From positions 1 through 54,344 of the forward strand of contig JAEDDW010000006.1 of the NCBI GenBank assembly GCA_016293645.1: a stretch of 54,344 bases of DNA, read 5' to 3'. Numbering within the stretch: position 1 is the first letter of the stretch; each line of letters starts with the position of its first letter. Of the stretch, positions 1 to 8,965 are shown one piece after another. This DNA comes from Treponema sp. (GTDB lineage: Bacteria > Spirochaetota > Spirochaetia > Treponematales > Treponemataceae). The translations under genes were made by a program, and so were the position numbers. Below the pieces are notes generated by a model, which did not search any database, was not told the origin of the DNA, and worked only from the letters and a program-made list of their open reading frames with translations.

Positions 1-1
1 G

Positions 2-2155
2 GGTGATGCTGAAGGTTCTCAGGAATCAATCGATGTTTCTGTTTTTGATGATGATCTGAATGATGATGTTGATGTAATTGATCAGTTCGAGCGTGAATCC
101 CAGAGCCTTACAGCGGACATCGACTCATATGATGCAGATGCTTCAACAGATAATGAAATCCAATATGACATTGCTTTTGAAGATGAAACAGCATCTTCTG
201 AAGAAAATGATTCTGCCGAAGATGATTTTTCATTTCTTGAAGATCCGGAATTCAACATCGATGAAAATGATGAACCTGTGGAATCTGAAGAAAATGAGGA
301 AACCATCGACGATTCATTCATGCAGGATCAGATAATTTCCGGAATAAAAAATTCCGCAGAGGAAAATTTCCAAGCTGATACGGATGATGACGAACCTGAA
401 GTCCAGGATGATTTTTCCGATGACGCAATTTCATTTGAAGATGATGAACATCCGGATGATACAGGCATTCAGGATGAGCCAATAGAGGAACTTCAGATCC
501 AAAAGGACAGAACCGCTCAGTTTAATCCAGACACGACTGCCCTTGGTGACATATTTACTCAAATGGAAAACGATGCAAGACAAAAAGTCGAATTTGAGTC
601 CAATGAAAATGTAGATCCTCTTGCACCTGCAGTTGTCGACAGCAATGGCAATCCAATAAAAACCGCAGTCACTGTTTCTTCCGACGGAACTACAAAGGCC
701 GCTGTTGTTGTTCCGCCTAAAAAGAAAAAGAAAATGGGCGCATACAAAATCGACACAGACCTTCTTACTGCATATGCAGAAAATGAATACTGGGTCATCG
801 ACGAAGAGACAAAACAGGCTTCTCTCAACCTTCAGGAAACCCTAAAGGAATTCAGCATACAGGCAGAAGTCATCGGAATCCGCAAGGGACCTGTCGTAAC
901 AATGTTTGAAATCCTCCCGGCTCCTGGTGTCAAACTCTCTAAGATCGTTGGACTTGCCGACAACATCGCACTCCGTCTTGCGGCCCAGTCTGTACGTATC
1001 GTAGCACCAATTCCAGGTAAACGTGCCGTAGGTATTGAAATCCCTAACACAAACAGAGCCATCGTTTCTTTCCGTGAATGTATCGAACAGAATCGTCCTG
1101 AATGGAAGAAAATGTCTGTCCCTGTAATCCTTGGAAAGGACATTGAAGGCGAAACCCAGATCATGGATCTTGTAAAGACTCCTCACCTTCTTATCGCAGG
1201 ATCCACTGGTGCAGGTAAATCTGTCTGCGTCAACAGCATGATCCTTTCAATTCTTTACAAACGCAGTCCAAGCGATGTAAAGATGATTTTGATAGACCCA
1301 AAGGTTGTTGAGCTCAAACTTTACAATCATATTCCGCATCTGCTTACTCCTGTCATCACAGAATCAAAGAAAGCAATGCAGGCCCTTCAGTATTGTCTCT
1401 GTGAAATGGAACGTCGCTATGCAGTTCTTGACAGCATGGGTTGCCGCGACATTTCAAGCTACAACCGCAAAATCGTTGAACAGCACATAGCCACAGAAAA
1501 GATTCCATATCTCATCGTCATCATCGATGAGTTTGCCGACCTTATGGCAACAACAGGAAAGCAGCTTGAAGGAGTTGTAGCACGTCTTTGTGCCATGTCG
1601 CGCGCCGTCGGAATCCATCTTGTTCTTGCGACACAGCGTCCATCAGTTGACGTCATCACGGGACTCATCAAAGCTAATATTCCAAGCCGTGTTGCATTCA
1701 TGGTTGCAGCAAAGACAGACAGCCGCATCATCATTGATCAGGTAGGTGCTGAAAAACTTCTTGGCAAGGGTGACATGCTTTATGCAAGCGCAACCGATCC
1801 TTTCCCTGTGCGCATACAGGGTGCTTTTGTTTCCGACCAGGAAGTGGAAAATGTTGTTGAAGCCGTAAAGGAATGGGGAGAACCTGAATACATCGACGAT
1901 GAGATTTTCGTTGATGATGAAGATGATGAATCAAACGGACAGATGTCTTTATTCAACGATGGGGCTGATGATCCATTATATGACAAGGCTCTCGACATAG
2001 TAATTCAGGCAGGCAAAGCAAGTGCCAGCTACATCCAGCGCAGGCTAAGCATCGGTTACAACCGAGCAGCACGACTTGTTGAACTTATGGAAGAACGCGG
2101 AATTGTTGGTCCAGCAAACGGATCAAAACCACGTGAAATAATCCATATGCCATAA
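2..2155 (+). CDS. ftsK: DNA translocase FtsK/SpoIIIE, C-terminal part (5' end outside window)
   Basis: Hexameric ATP-driven DNA pump that clears and aligns sister chromosomes at the division septum. The frame is already open at base 2, so the membrane-anchoring N-terminus lies left of the window; 717 residues are visible. The first 230 or so form a low-complexity Asp/Glu-rich linker ending in a basic PPKKKKK patch. The RecA-like motor follows, with Walker A GSTGAGKS (1199-1222) and Walker B LIVIIDEFADLM (1511-1546). The last 65 or so residues match the gamma winged-helix domain that reads KOPS-type sequences (motifs SYIQRRLSIGYNRAARLVE and REI near the end). A start inside the linker, as at 278, would be an artefact because the acidic frame continues upstream. 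Family assignment is very secure. Confidence 0.97.
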   Translation, partial: GDAEGSQESIDVSVFDDDLNDDVDVIDQFERESQSLTADIDSYDADASTDNEIQYDIAFEDETASSEENDSAEDDFSFLEDPEFNIDENDEPVESEENEETIDDSFMQDQIISGIKNSAEENFQADTDDDEPEVQDDFSDDAISFEDDEHPDDTGIQDEPIEELQIQKDRTAQFNPDTTALGDIFTQMENDARQKVEFESNENVDPLAPAVVDSNGNPIKTAVTVSSDGTTKAAVVVPPKKKKKMGAYKIDTDLLTAYAENEYWVIDEETKQASLNLQETLKEFSIQAEVIGIRKGPVVTMFEILPAPGVKLSKIVGLADNIALRLAAQSVRIVAPIPGKRAVGIEIPNTNRAIVSFRECIEQNRPEWKKMSVPVILGKDIEGETQIMDLVKTPHLLIAGSTGAGKSVCVNSMILSILYKRSPSDVKMILIDPKVVELKLYNHIPHLLTPVITESKKAMQALQYCLCEMERRYAVLDSMGCRDISSYNRKIVEQHIATEKIPYLIVIIDEFADLMATTGKQLEGVVARLCAMSRAVGIHLVLATQRPSVDVITGLIKANIPSRVAFMVAAKTDSRIIIDQVGAEKLLGKGDMLYASATDPFPVRIQGAFVSDQEVENVVEAVKEWGEPEYIDDEIFVDDEDDESNGQMSLFNDGADDPLYDKALDIVIQAGKASASYIQRRLSIGYNRAARLVELMEERGIVGPANGSKPREIIHMP

Positions 2156-2184
2156 ATAATTGCTCAAATTGAAACAAAGTTTTT

Positions 2185-2212
2185 TTGCAGTTTCAACAAA
2201 CTATGATATAAT
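2185..2212 (+). promoter_or_regulatory. Probable promoter of the diguanylate cyclase gene
   Basis: A perfect -10 TATAAT lies at 2207-2212 and a -35-like TTGCAG at 2185-2190, with a 16-base spacer. The -10 box sits immediately before the Shine-Dalgarno GGAGG (2214-2218), so the predicted transcript has almost no leader beyond the ribosome site. Confidence 0.5.
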
Positions 2213-2223
2213 CGGAGGTAGAT

Positions 2224-3393
2224 ATGGAAGAAACAAAAAATGAAACAACAATGAACATTTTGACTCAGTTCCAGAATCTCCAGCAGTCTGGTATGCTTTC
2301 TTCTGTTGAGAATCTCAAGAGAGAAAACACAGATCTCATCCGTATCGTAAATGACATATCACATCTCATTTCTTTAACTGAAGTTGATTCCATGATCGAC
2401 TTCCTGTGTTCAAGATTTCTTGAGTATTTTATTCCTGACCGGCTTGTTTTTCTTTTTCAACCACCGCGAAAAAAACAAATGAGACAATATGTCTACCGTA
2501 GGCTTGAAAAAACAAATGAAGACTTTAACTCCGGTTGTTTTGCTTACTTCAAGGAATACTTCGACAAGATATCCAACCATGAAGAATCTGGTGCTGTTTA
2601 TTATTATGATGATATAAAAGACAATCTTCCTTCAGAAGCAATTGATGAAGATCTCGTGGAACTCAATCCATATATTGTCATTCCTCTCATCGCCATTGGC
2701 GGTACTTACGGTATTGTTTTCATCACAAACAAAATCACGGAATCCGAATATACTGAATCCCAGATTTCCTATATTTCAAGAATTTTTTCCATTCTTTCAA
2801 TTACCATGCAGAATGGCCTTCACTACGAATCATCAATCACTGATTCAAAGACTGGTCTTTATACAAACGATTTCTTCTTCTCAAGAATTACTGAAGTCAT
2901 TTCACTTGTAAGGAGATACAACCAGACAGCTGCCGTTTTGATTCTGGACATCGACTTCTTCAAGAAATTCAACGACACTTACGGACATCTCGTTGGTGAC
3001 AAAGTTCTCGTCTCCATCGCTAAATGCCTAAAAAAAACATTACGTACTGAAGACTGCATCGCACGTTTTGGTGGTGAAGAATTCTCCATACTTTTAACTC
3101 AATGCACTCCTCAGTCTGTTTACAATGTCGCTGAAAGAATCCGAAAAAATATTGAGGCCATGGTATTATACGAAAATGGCCAGCAATTGAAGGTTACTGT
3201 TTCAATTGGTGGTGTCATCATAGACAATCATGAAAATCTAGAACCACATTCACTTTTCAGAAAAGCAGACCAGGCTCTTTATTACTCTAAAAATCACGGT
3301 AGAAACCAGAGTACAATATATAAACTTGGGCTTCTTGATCTTGCACGCATGCATAACCGTGATTTTGATTTTCTCGATTGCAATGATGAGTAA
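2224..3393 (+). CDS. Diguanylate cyclase with N-terminal GAF-like sensor domain
   Basis: Predicted soluble enzyme making cyclic di-GMP from two GTP. The 389-residue protein has a GAF-like region (about residues 40-195, with the hydrophobic stretch YIVIPLIAIGGTYGIVFIT) and a GGDEF domain (about 205-375). The active-site motif is GGEEF at residues 283-287, an accepted variant of GGDEF. An RTED sequence at 274-277 matches the RxxD inhibitory site at its usual five-residue distance, so product feedback inhibition is likely. No membrane segment is seen. The start is supported by GGAGG six bases upstream. The gene is monocistronic: its own promoter follows ftsK, and a hairpin repeat with T-runs follows its stop. 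The GAF ligand cannot be read from sequence. Confidence 0.92.
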   Translation: MEETKNETTMNILTQFQNLQQSGMLSSVENLKRENTDLIRIVNDISHLISLTEVDSMIDFLCSRFLEYFIPDRLVFLFQPPRKKQMRQYVYRRLEKTNEDFNSGCFAYFKEYFDKISNHEESGAVYYYDDIKDNLPSEAIDEDLVELNPYIVIPLIAIGGTYGIVFITNKITESEYTESQISYISRIFSILSITMQNGLHYESSITDSKTGLYTNDFFFSRITEVISLVRRYNQTAAVLILDIDFFKKFNDTYGHLVGDKVLVSIAKCLKKTLRTEDCIARFGGEEFSILLTQCTPQSVYNVAERIRKNIEAMVLYENGQQLKVTVSIGGVIIDNHENLEPHSLFRKADQALYYSKNHGRNQSTIYKLGLLDLARMHNRDFDFLDCNDE

Positions 3394-3420
3394 ATCAGTA
3401 TTTATTGTATATGAAAAAAA

Positions 3421-3540
3421 GGGGCTGTCCAATAAGTATTCATGCCAGGGTCATTGAGCAATGTCGAAATGCCCGATACCACTATATGTGGTGGTTTCGA
3501 CTAAGCTCAACCACCCTGAGATTACTTTTGGGACAGCCCC
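3421..3540. repeat. Dispersed hairpin repeat, family 1, short copy; bidirectional terminator
   Basis: A 120-bp element bounded by perfect inverted ends GGGGCTGTCC and GGACAGCCCC, flanked by an A-run on the left and a T-run on the right. It therefore works as a terminator in both directions between two converging genes. The inside matches the copy at 47304-47450 almost base for base but lacks 27 bp. An internal arm pair ACCAC-TATAT-GTGGT and a GTGGTT...AACCAC pair give further hairpins. The flanking T-run contains the stop codon of the gene to the right. Confidence 0.85.
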
Positions 3541-3546
3541 TTTTTT

Positions 3547-5265
3547 TCAATAGCCGTCGCTCATGCTGCGGTTGATGTCTCTCTGGAACAGTTCTGCGTA
3601 GGCAAGACTTCTTTTCTTAAGTTCTTCCTTAAGCTCCTGTGGAAATGGAAGGTATCTCCAGAATATTGCACGTACTTCCTTATCAAGTTTCTGTGTTCCC
3701 ATAGATTCCTTTGTCATCCAGAGAATATAATCATCGATGAAGAACTGCTTGATGTCTCCCTTCATCTTATGTTCCTCAAGATACTGATAGTAGTGACCTG
3801 TAAGACCTTCACTCATCCAGTCAAAGGATGCCTTTTCCTTTGCAACCTGCCAGCGCAAATCAGCAACAGCAGTAAGACATGCTGTTTTCAAGTCACGAGG
3901 ATACATCGGAATACAGATTCTTCCACGGCTCGAAAGCCTGTTGTATCTGTCAAAAGGTTCCCAGCAGAAACCAAAGTCTCCGTAGGATGGAACAAGCAGT
4001 GTGTATGGAACAATTCTATGAGGAACATTTTTATGGATACGGCAGAAGCACTGTGGATCAATTGATTCGATCCATGCAAGCTCGCGAATTACATTTTCAC
4101 GGAAACCTGTAAACTTGTCGATACAATGAAAGAATTCTCTTGTAAACACAGGAAACTGATTTCCCTGACGACCACAAGTCATTTTGGCCATCTGCCTGAT
4201 CGTATTCATTTCGCCGAGAATCTCTTCCTTTCCTACATTTACTTCCTCAACTACTTCAGAAGATTTGGCATTAAGACTTTCCTCAATGTTTTTTGCTTCC
4301 TTGAATTCATTAAGATAGTTTGTAAGTTCCTTGTCGTTTTTCTGAAGCTGACGGAAAATGTTAATTATATCACTGAACATCTTTCTCTGCAGATCAGTAT
4401 AGGGGGCCTTGTGTGGCTCCAGTCCCATGAGAGGTTCATGAGTAAACAGATCCTGAATACGATTCATGACCTGTCCTTCAAGTGTCTGACGTTCTGCTTC
4501 CTTTGCATTCAAAAGACTTTCAGATGTCTGGATTTTTCCTGAGTTCTTGCTTTTAAGCTGCTGAATTCTCTGCTGTTCGCCAGCACCACCTTTATTGTTT
4601 CCTTTAGTCGGTGTTTCATCTGTCGTGGATGTTTTCATATGACCCAATGCGACGGATCTGATCCATTCATCCATATACAAAACCGGCTCATAGGTTGTAT
4701 TTTTATCAATTGATTTAGCAAACATTTCCTTCTGCTCGACCGTCGCAAGAGAAGGAAGGAGAATTCCAAAGCGCATTGCCATTCTTTTGCAATCTGCAAT
4801 TCCTGCACTTGCCATCTTTGGTGCAAGAGTTCTTAAAAATTCCCAATAAGCCGTGACTATCTGCTGACGATAGACTGTCTTATCTTTTTTATCCTGACAA
4901 TTCAAGTATTTTACAAGGAGTGCATGAAGTCTCTGTGAACTCTGGCCTTCTCCTGTGAGACATTTTTTATAATAGCATGGATCATCATAATATTTATTCG
5001 GCTCATCATTAAAGTATTTTTCGATTGCCCTGAATTCCTTGATATTGAGATCCACTTCCGGAACACAACCAAGCATCTTTGGCTTGCCCATGCTCTCTTT
5101 TTTTTCTTCCACGTAATTATTGAAATCTTTATTATTAGATTCACCTATAAATGAAAATAAATTATCTTCAGGAGAAAAAGGAGATGAAGATGATGTGTCA
5201 GTACTTCCTTCATCATCAGAAAAAAGTGCTGCAATACTCGGATCAATATCATCATTAAAAGCCAT
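3547..5265 (-). CDS. Conserved-looking hypothetical protein, 572 residues
   Basis: I do not recognise this protein. It is predicted cytoplasmic, with no signal peptide or membrane segment. The first 60 or so residues are Asp/Ser-rich and low complexity. A middle part (about 230-360) is hydrophilic and probably helical. The C-terminal 220 residues look globular and rich in aromatics and cysteines (FFHCIDKFTGFRENVIREL, GDFGFCWEPFDRYNRLSSRG). AAGGAG seven bases before the ATG fixes the start. It is a single-gene unit: the upstream neighbour lacI ends at 5352, and the stop lies in the T-run of the family-1 repeat. Base composition resembles its neighbours, so recent transfer is not indicated. A spirochete-restricted family is my guess only. 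Confidence 0.85.
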   Translation of the reverse strand: MAFNDDIDPSIAALFSDDEGSTDTSSSSPFSPEDNLFSFIGESNNKDFNNYVEEKKESMGKPKMLGCVPEVDLNIKEFRAIEKYFNDEPNKYYDDPCYYKKCLTGEGQSSQRLHALLVKYLNCQDKKDKTVYRQQIVTAYWEFLRTLAPKMASAGIADCKRMAMRFGILLPSLATVEQKEMFAKSIDKNTTYEPVLYMDEWIRSVALGHMKTSTTDETPTKGNNKGGAGEQQRIQQLKSKNSGKIQTSESLLNAKEAERQTLEGQVMNRIQDLFTHEPLMGLEPHKAPYTDLQRKMFSDIINIFRQLQKNDKELTNYLNEFKEAKNIEESLNAKSSEVVEEVNVGKEEILGEMNTIRQMAKMTCGRQGNQFPVFTREFFHCIDKFTGFRENVIRELAWIESIDPQCFCRIHKNVPHRIVPYTLLVPSYGDFGFCWEPFDRYNRLSSRGRICIPMYPRDLKTACLTAVADLRWQVAKEKASFDWMSEGLTGHYYQYLEEHKMKGDIKQFFIDDYILWMTKESMGTQKLDKEVRAIFWRYLPFPQELKEELKKRSLAYAELFQRDINRSMSDGY

Positions 5266-5351
5266 TTAAGTCTCCTTAGGGGAAATATTTTCGCCAATAA
5301 TTATATCATGGCATTTTAAAACTTGTAAAGAAAACTTCCACAGACCTTGTC

Positions 5352-6383
5352 TTATAAGGATCCCTTTCCTGAGATATCAATGACAGAATTTCTTATAATG
5401 AAATCAGCCGGAACTCTTACACAATCATTTACCGGTATTCCAACAAGACGATTCATCAATATTTCAGCTGATAACTCTCCGATCAATGAACGATTCTGAC
5501 GAAAAGTTGTCAATGAAGGACTAAAAAATTCTGACGCCTGTTCATCATCAAAACCAATTACGGAAATGTCTTCAGGCATCCTTAAACCTATGGAAGAAAG
5601 ATATTCCATGGCGCCGAAAGCCATATTATCGTTGGCAACAAACAAAGCAGTAAGATCAGGATGTCTTTTATGGAGATTTCTCATGCCTTCATAGCCGACT
5701 TTTCTTGTCCAGAAATTGCAGTATTCTGTTTTGCTGTCATCATATTCAATACCATTTTCAACAAGGGCCTGCTTGAAACCATCAAGTCTTTCTTTTGCAG
5801 CAAGATTGAAATTTGTGAAAGATCCGGAAATGTATCCTATTTTTCTGTGTCCGTTTTTGATCAGAAATTTTCCAGCCTCATAGCCAGCTTCAAAATTTGC
5901 TGTCAATACAGACGGAACTCCTGGAATCAAAAAATTTGTAGAAACACACGGAATATCGGACCCCGCAAGTTCAATTATCTCGTCATCAAATTTCAACGGA
6001 TTGATTATGATCACAGCATCAACGTTTCTATGGTAACAATGTTCAAGATATGACCTTCTTTTTGCAAGGAGAGATCTGGAAAGGAAGATCAAGTCATATC
6101 CGGAATTTTCCATTTCCGTTCTGAACTTGTTCATGATACCACCAAAGAGAGGGTGTTCAAAACCACGCTGCATATCCATATCCTCAAAGATCATCCCTAT
6201 CATATAGGACTTTTTTGTTGTGAGAGAACGTGCAGCCATGTTAGGTTTATAACCAAGAGCTTCAGCTTGTCTGAGAATTTTTTCCCTTGTTTTTTCACTC
6301 AAGCCACCGGTTCCATTGAGGGCCTTTGAAATCGTTGGCGCTGAATAACCGGTCTCTTTAGCTATATCATAAATTGTTACCAT
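5352..6383 (-). CDS. LacI-family transcriptional regulator of the sugar operon
   Basis: Repressor-type regulator of 343 residues, the usual LacI/PurR length. The N-terminus is a LacI helix-turn-helix (MVTIYDIAKETGYSAPTISK) followed by the hinge with PNMAARSLTTKKS. The rest is a periplasmic-binding-protein-like sensor domain (GFDDEQASEFFSPSLTTFRQ near the end). It lies 18 bases downstream of the GH43 gene on the same strand, as last gene of the sugar operon. The likely ligand is therefore a xylose- or glucose-containing oligosaccharide or a breakdown product. The twin AACCGGTT sites at 11411-11466 are its probable operators. No strong Shine-Dalgarno precedes the ATG, so translation may depend on readthrough from the gene before. 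Confidence 0.93.
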   Translation of the reverse strand: MVTIYDIAKETGYSAPTISKALNGTGGLSEKTREKILRQAEALGYKPNMAARSLTTKKSYMIGMIFEDMDMQRGFEHPLFGGIMNKFRTEMENSGYDLIFLSRSLLAKRRSYLEHCYHRNVDAVIIINPLKFDDEIIELAGSDIPCVSTNFLIPGVPSVLTANFEAGYEAGKFLIKNGHRKIGYISGSFTNFNLAAKERLDGFKQALVENGIEYDDSKTEYCNFWTRKVGYEGMRNLHKRHPDLTALFVANDNMAFGAMEYLSSIGLRMPEDISVIGFDDEQASEFFSPSLTTFRQNRSLIGELSAEILMNRLVGIPVNDCVRVPADFIIRNSVIDISGKGSL

Positions 6384-6401
6384 ATTTAAATCGTTATAGG
6401 A

Positions 6402-8003
6402 TTATTTCCTTTTGTAGATGAAGTATTCAAAGTCAGCATAGTTTTCATACTGAACCATGTCAGCACAGTACATTCCGACGAATGCCCCCGTGAATCCCTG
6501 TCCGCCGTATTCGTCTGAAAGTTTTGTCGCATCAAGCAGTGGTCTCATCTGACGGAAGTTGACACCATCCTGTGACCACCAGAAGAATCCTTTCTTTCCG
6601 TCTACTTTGAGTTTGATCCAGACAGGTTTATTTTCTTCAACTGGTATTTCTACTTCACGGATAAAACCTTCCGGCATGATTGTCAGAACATTGATTACCT
6701 TTCCAAGTTTGTCATCATGAGTAACAATACAAAGATACTGTGTCTGCTCATCATAGCGGTAAACCATTCCTGCAAAGTGCTGGAAATTTGTAGGATTGAA
6801 TTCAAGTTTTGTTTCAGCTTCAAACGCAAAGTCTGTCTGACGGCGAGCTACAAGTCCCTGTGTAAATGTAGAAACAGGAGACTGTCCTCCATGAATTCTA
6901 AGCCAGCCAGGTCTTTCCTTTGTGCTGAACCTGTCTTCCGTCATTGGAATACGCAGTGTCTTGAAGTCAAGTTTCCAGTCATCATTATTGAATGTATATT
7001 TTTCTGCAGGATGAACAGCACCATGTCCAGGAAGGATTTCTCCATCACCTTCTACCTCAATATATTCCGGCGGGAAATTCTGAAGTGATCCGTCAGGCTG
7101 TGTTACATATGGCCATCCCTCTTTCCATGTAAGTTCTGCTATACCTGTTTCACGACCAAGAATACAACGCTCCGTTCCTTCAACCGGACGTCCACAAAGA
7201 TATACCAGATAATCTTTCTTTCCGTCTGGGCTCTTGCACATGGCTCCATGTCCTGCGCGCTGAAGCTGAATTTCATCGTGGCCGTAAGAAGAAATCAATG
7301 GATTACATGGATGAACTTCATATGGTCCCGTAATTGACTTTGATCTACCGCAGCTGATGGCATGCTCATAACAAGTTCCGCCTTCAGCAGCAAAGATGTA
7401 GTAATATCCATCTCTTTTGTAAAGATGAGGACCTTCTACAAGACCGATATCTGTTCCACGGAAAATTTTATGAACAGGACCAACGAGTTTTTTCTGTTTT
7501 GCGTCATATTCCTGCATAAGTATTCCAGAGAACTGACGTGGACCCAGCTGTCTGTAATCCCATTCCATGTTTATGTACCAGTGTTTTCCATCATCATCAT
7601 GGAACATTGATGCGTCAAATCCGCTTGCATTCATGAATACAGGATCTGACCATGGTCCTTCGATTGATGGTGCAGTTGTGAGATAGTTTGGACAATCCTT
7701 CCATGGACCGTCGTTCCAACTGCGTACATTTGTATAAATCAAATAGAATAATTTTTCACTTTCACAATAAGTAAGACAAGGTGCCCAAATACCACAGGAT
7801 GCTTTATTTCCTGCCATGTCAAGAAGAGTTTTTGTGGACAATGGTGATGGAACAGGATTCCAGGTCTTCATATCCTTTGAGCGATGAAGTTCAACTCCAG
7901 GAAACCATTCAAAAGTTGAGTTTGCTATATAGCATTCACCATTAGCATTTACAATGGAAGGATCAGCATGAAAACCAGAAAGAATAGGATTAAAAACTTT
8001 CAT
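6402..8003 (-). CDS. GH43 beta-xylosidase / alpha-L-arabinofuranosidase, intracellular
   Basis: Glycoside hydrolase expected to release xylose from the non-reducing end of xylo-oligosaccharides, possibly with arabinofuranosidase activity. At 533 residues with no signal peptide it resembles the two-domain GH43 xylosidases of rumen Selenomonas. The N-terminal five-bladed propeller has candidate base D14 (HADPS), the pKa-tuning D130 (GFDAS) and the acid E190 (VEGPH), closely matching D14/D127/E186 known from that enzyme. The C-terminal 200 residues form the beta-sandwich that closes the active site (FAGMVYRYDEQTQYLC, GAFVGMYCAD). GGAG precedes the ATG. A hairpin terminator separates it from the permease genes, so its level may be set independently. 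Confidence 0.92.
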   Translation of the reverse strand: MKVFNPILSGFHADPSIVNANGECYIANSTFEWFPGVELHRSKDMKTWNPVPSPLSTKTLLDMAGNKASCGIWAPCLTYCESEKLFYLIYTNVRSWNDGPWKDCPNYLTTAPSIEGPWSDPVFMNASGFDASMFHDDDGKHWYINMEWDYRQLGPRQFSGILMQEYDAKQKKLVGPVHKIFRGTDIGLVEGPHLYKRDGYYYIFAAEGGTCYEHAISCGRSKSITGPYEVHPCNPLISSYGHDEIQLQRAGHGAMCKSPDGKKDYLVYLCGRPVEGTERCILGRETGIAELTWKEGWPYVTQPDGSLQNFPPEYIEVEGDGEILPGHGAVHPAEKYTFNNDDWKLDFKTLRIPMTEDRFSTKERPGWLRIHGGQSPVSTFTQGLVARRQTDFAFEAETKLEFNPTNFQHFAGMVYRYDEQTQYLCIVTHDDKLGKVINVLTIMPEGFIREVEIPVEENKPVWIKLKVDGKKGFFWWSQDGVNFRQMRPLLDATKLSDEYGGQGFTGAFVGMYCADMVQYENYADFEYFIYKRK

Positions 8004-8069
8004 ATATTTGACTCCAAAAGAAAAATATGTAATTTAAATAAATTTTTTTGTATGAAATATTAAACAGTT

Positions 8070-8104
8070 AAAAAAAAACAGGGTTCCCGATCAAACGGGA
8101 ACCC
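8070..8104 (-). terminator. Intra-operon intrinsic terminator between permease and GH43 genes
   Basis: A perfect 9-bp stem GGGTTCCCG/CGGGAACCC (8081-8089 and 8096-8104) with a 6-base loop. On the minus strand it is followed by nine T after two intervening bases. It should end or attenuate transcripts leaving the permease gene before the beta-xylosidase gene. Confidence 0.8.
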
Positions 8105-8120
8105 TGGAAATCGTACAAGA

Positions 8121-8963
8121 CTATTCCTTTACAGAACCCATTGTAATTCCGGAAATGATGTATCTAGACATGAATGCATAGAATACAAGAATTGGAATAA
8201 GGGATACTGCAACACCAAGGTAGATTGAACCGTATTCTGTACGGTAGATATCACCACGAAGTGTCTGAACAAGCATAGGAAGTGTATATTTCTTCTGGTC
8301 CGAAAGGAGAACGAAAGGTGTCATGAAGTTGTTCCATGAACCAACGAAAGAGAAGATACACTGTGCTGCAAGAGCAGGAACCATGATTGGAAGAATAACA
8401 ACGTTGAAAATCATGAATTCTCCGGCACCGTCGATACGGCCAGCATCGATAAGTTCAAATGAAAGGATTGATTCCATATACTGTTTGATGAACAATACAG
8501 TACCTGCAGAAGCAATTGTTGGAACAATCAAAGGAATGAAACTGTCTGTAAGGTGCAGCTTTGCCATAAACTGATAGAAACCAATGAATGACAATGTTCC
8601 AGGAATCATGATAACGATAAGGATGAATGACCAAAGGAGATTGCGTCCCTTAAATTTGAAAACATGAATACCGTATGCTGTAAGTGTTGAGAAGTAAACA
8701 CCAAGCACTGTTGAAAGAATAGCGATTGTTGCACTGTTACCAAAACCCTGCCAGATCTTGAAGTTTCGGCTGGTAAGGTTATGCCAGTTGTTCATTGTGT
8801 TTCCACCAGGAAGGAACGAAAGTCCTTCGTTGATCTGAGCATTTGAACGTGTCGCATTGATAAGCATCAAGTAGATAGGCACAACTGCAATAAGTGCAAA
8901 GAGAGCCATAAGTACATAGATGATCGATCTTTTAAATGTTAATGTCGCCTTATCACTTTTCAT
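8121..8963 (-). CDS. ABC sugar transporter permease, MalG/carbohydrate uptake 1 type
   Basis: Inner-membrane permease of 280 residues with six predicted helices, starting with the strongly hydrophobic segment SIIYVLMALFALIAVVPIYL. The cytoplasmic EAA-type loop that docks the ATPase is seen as SFELIDAGRIDGAGEFMIF followed by LPIMVPAL. The C-terminus ISGITMGSVKE is typical of the MalG/LacG class. It starts two bases after the stop of the preceding permease gene, with GGAGG inside that gene's end, so the two are translationally linked. No ATP-binding gene is present in the locus, so a shared MsmK/UgpC-like ATPase elsewhere is presumably used. Substrate is inferred from neighbours only: xylo- or cello-oligosaccharide. 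Confidence 0.93.
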   Translation of the reverse strand: MKSDKATLTFKRSIIYVLMALFALIAVVPIYLMLINATRSNAQINEGLSFLPGGNTMNNWHNLTSRNFKIWQGFGNSATIAILSTVLGVYFSTLTAYGIHVFKFKGRNLLWSFILIVIMIPGTLSFIGFYQFMAKLHLTDSFIPLIVPTIASAGTVLFIKQYMESILSFELIDAGRIDGAGEFMIFNVVILPIMVPALAAQCIFSFVGSWNNFMTPFVLLSDQKKYTLPMLVQTLRGDIYRTEYGSIYLGVAVSLIPILVFYAFMSRYIISGITMGSVKE

Positions 8964-8965
8964 TA

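Noticed and set aside
4126..4542. A 138-codon plus-strand frame opposite the 572-residue gene
   Set aside because: Hydrophobic, Phe-rich shadow without ribosome site; the minus-strand gene has a strong one.
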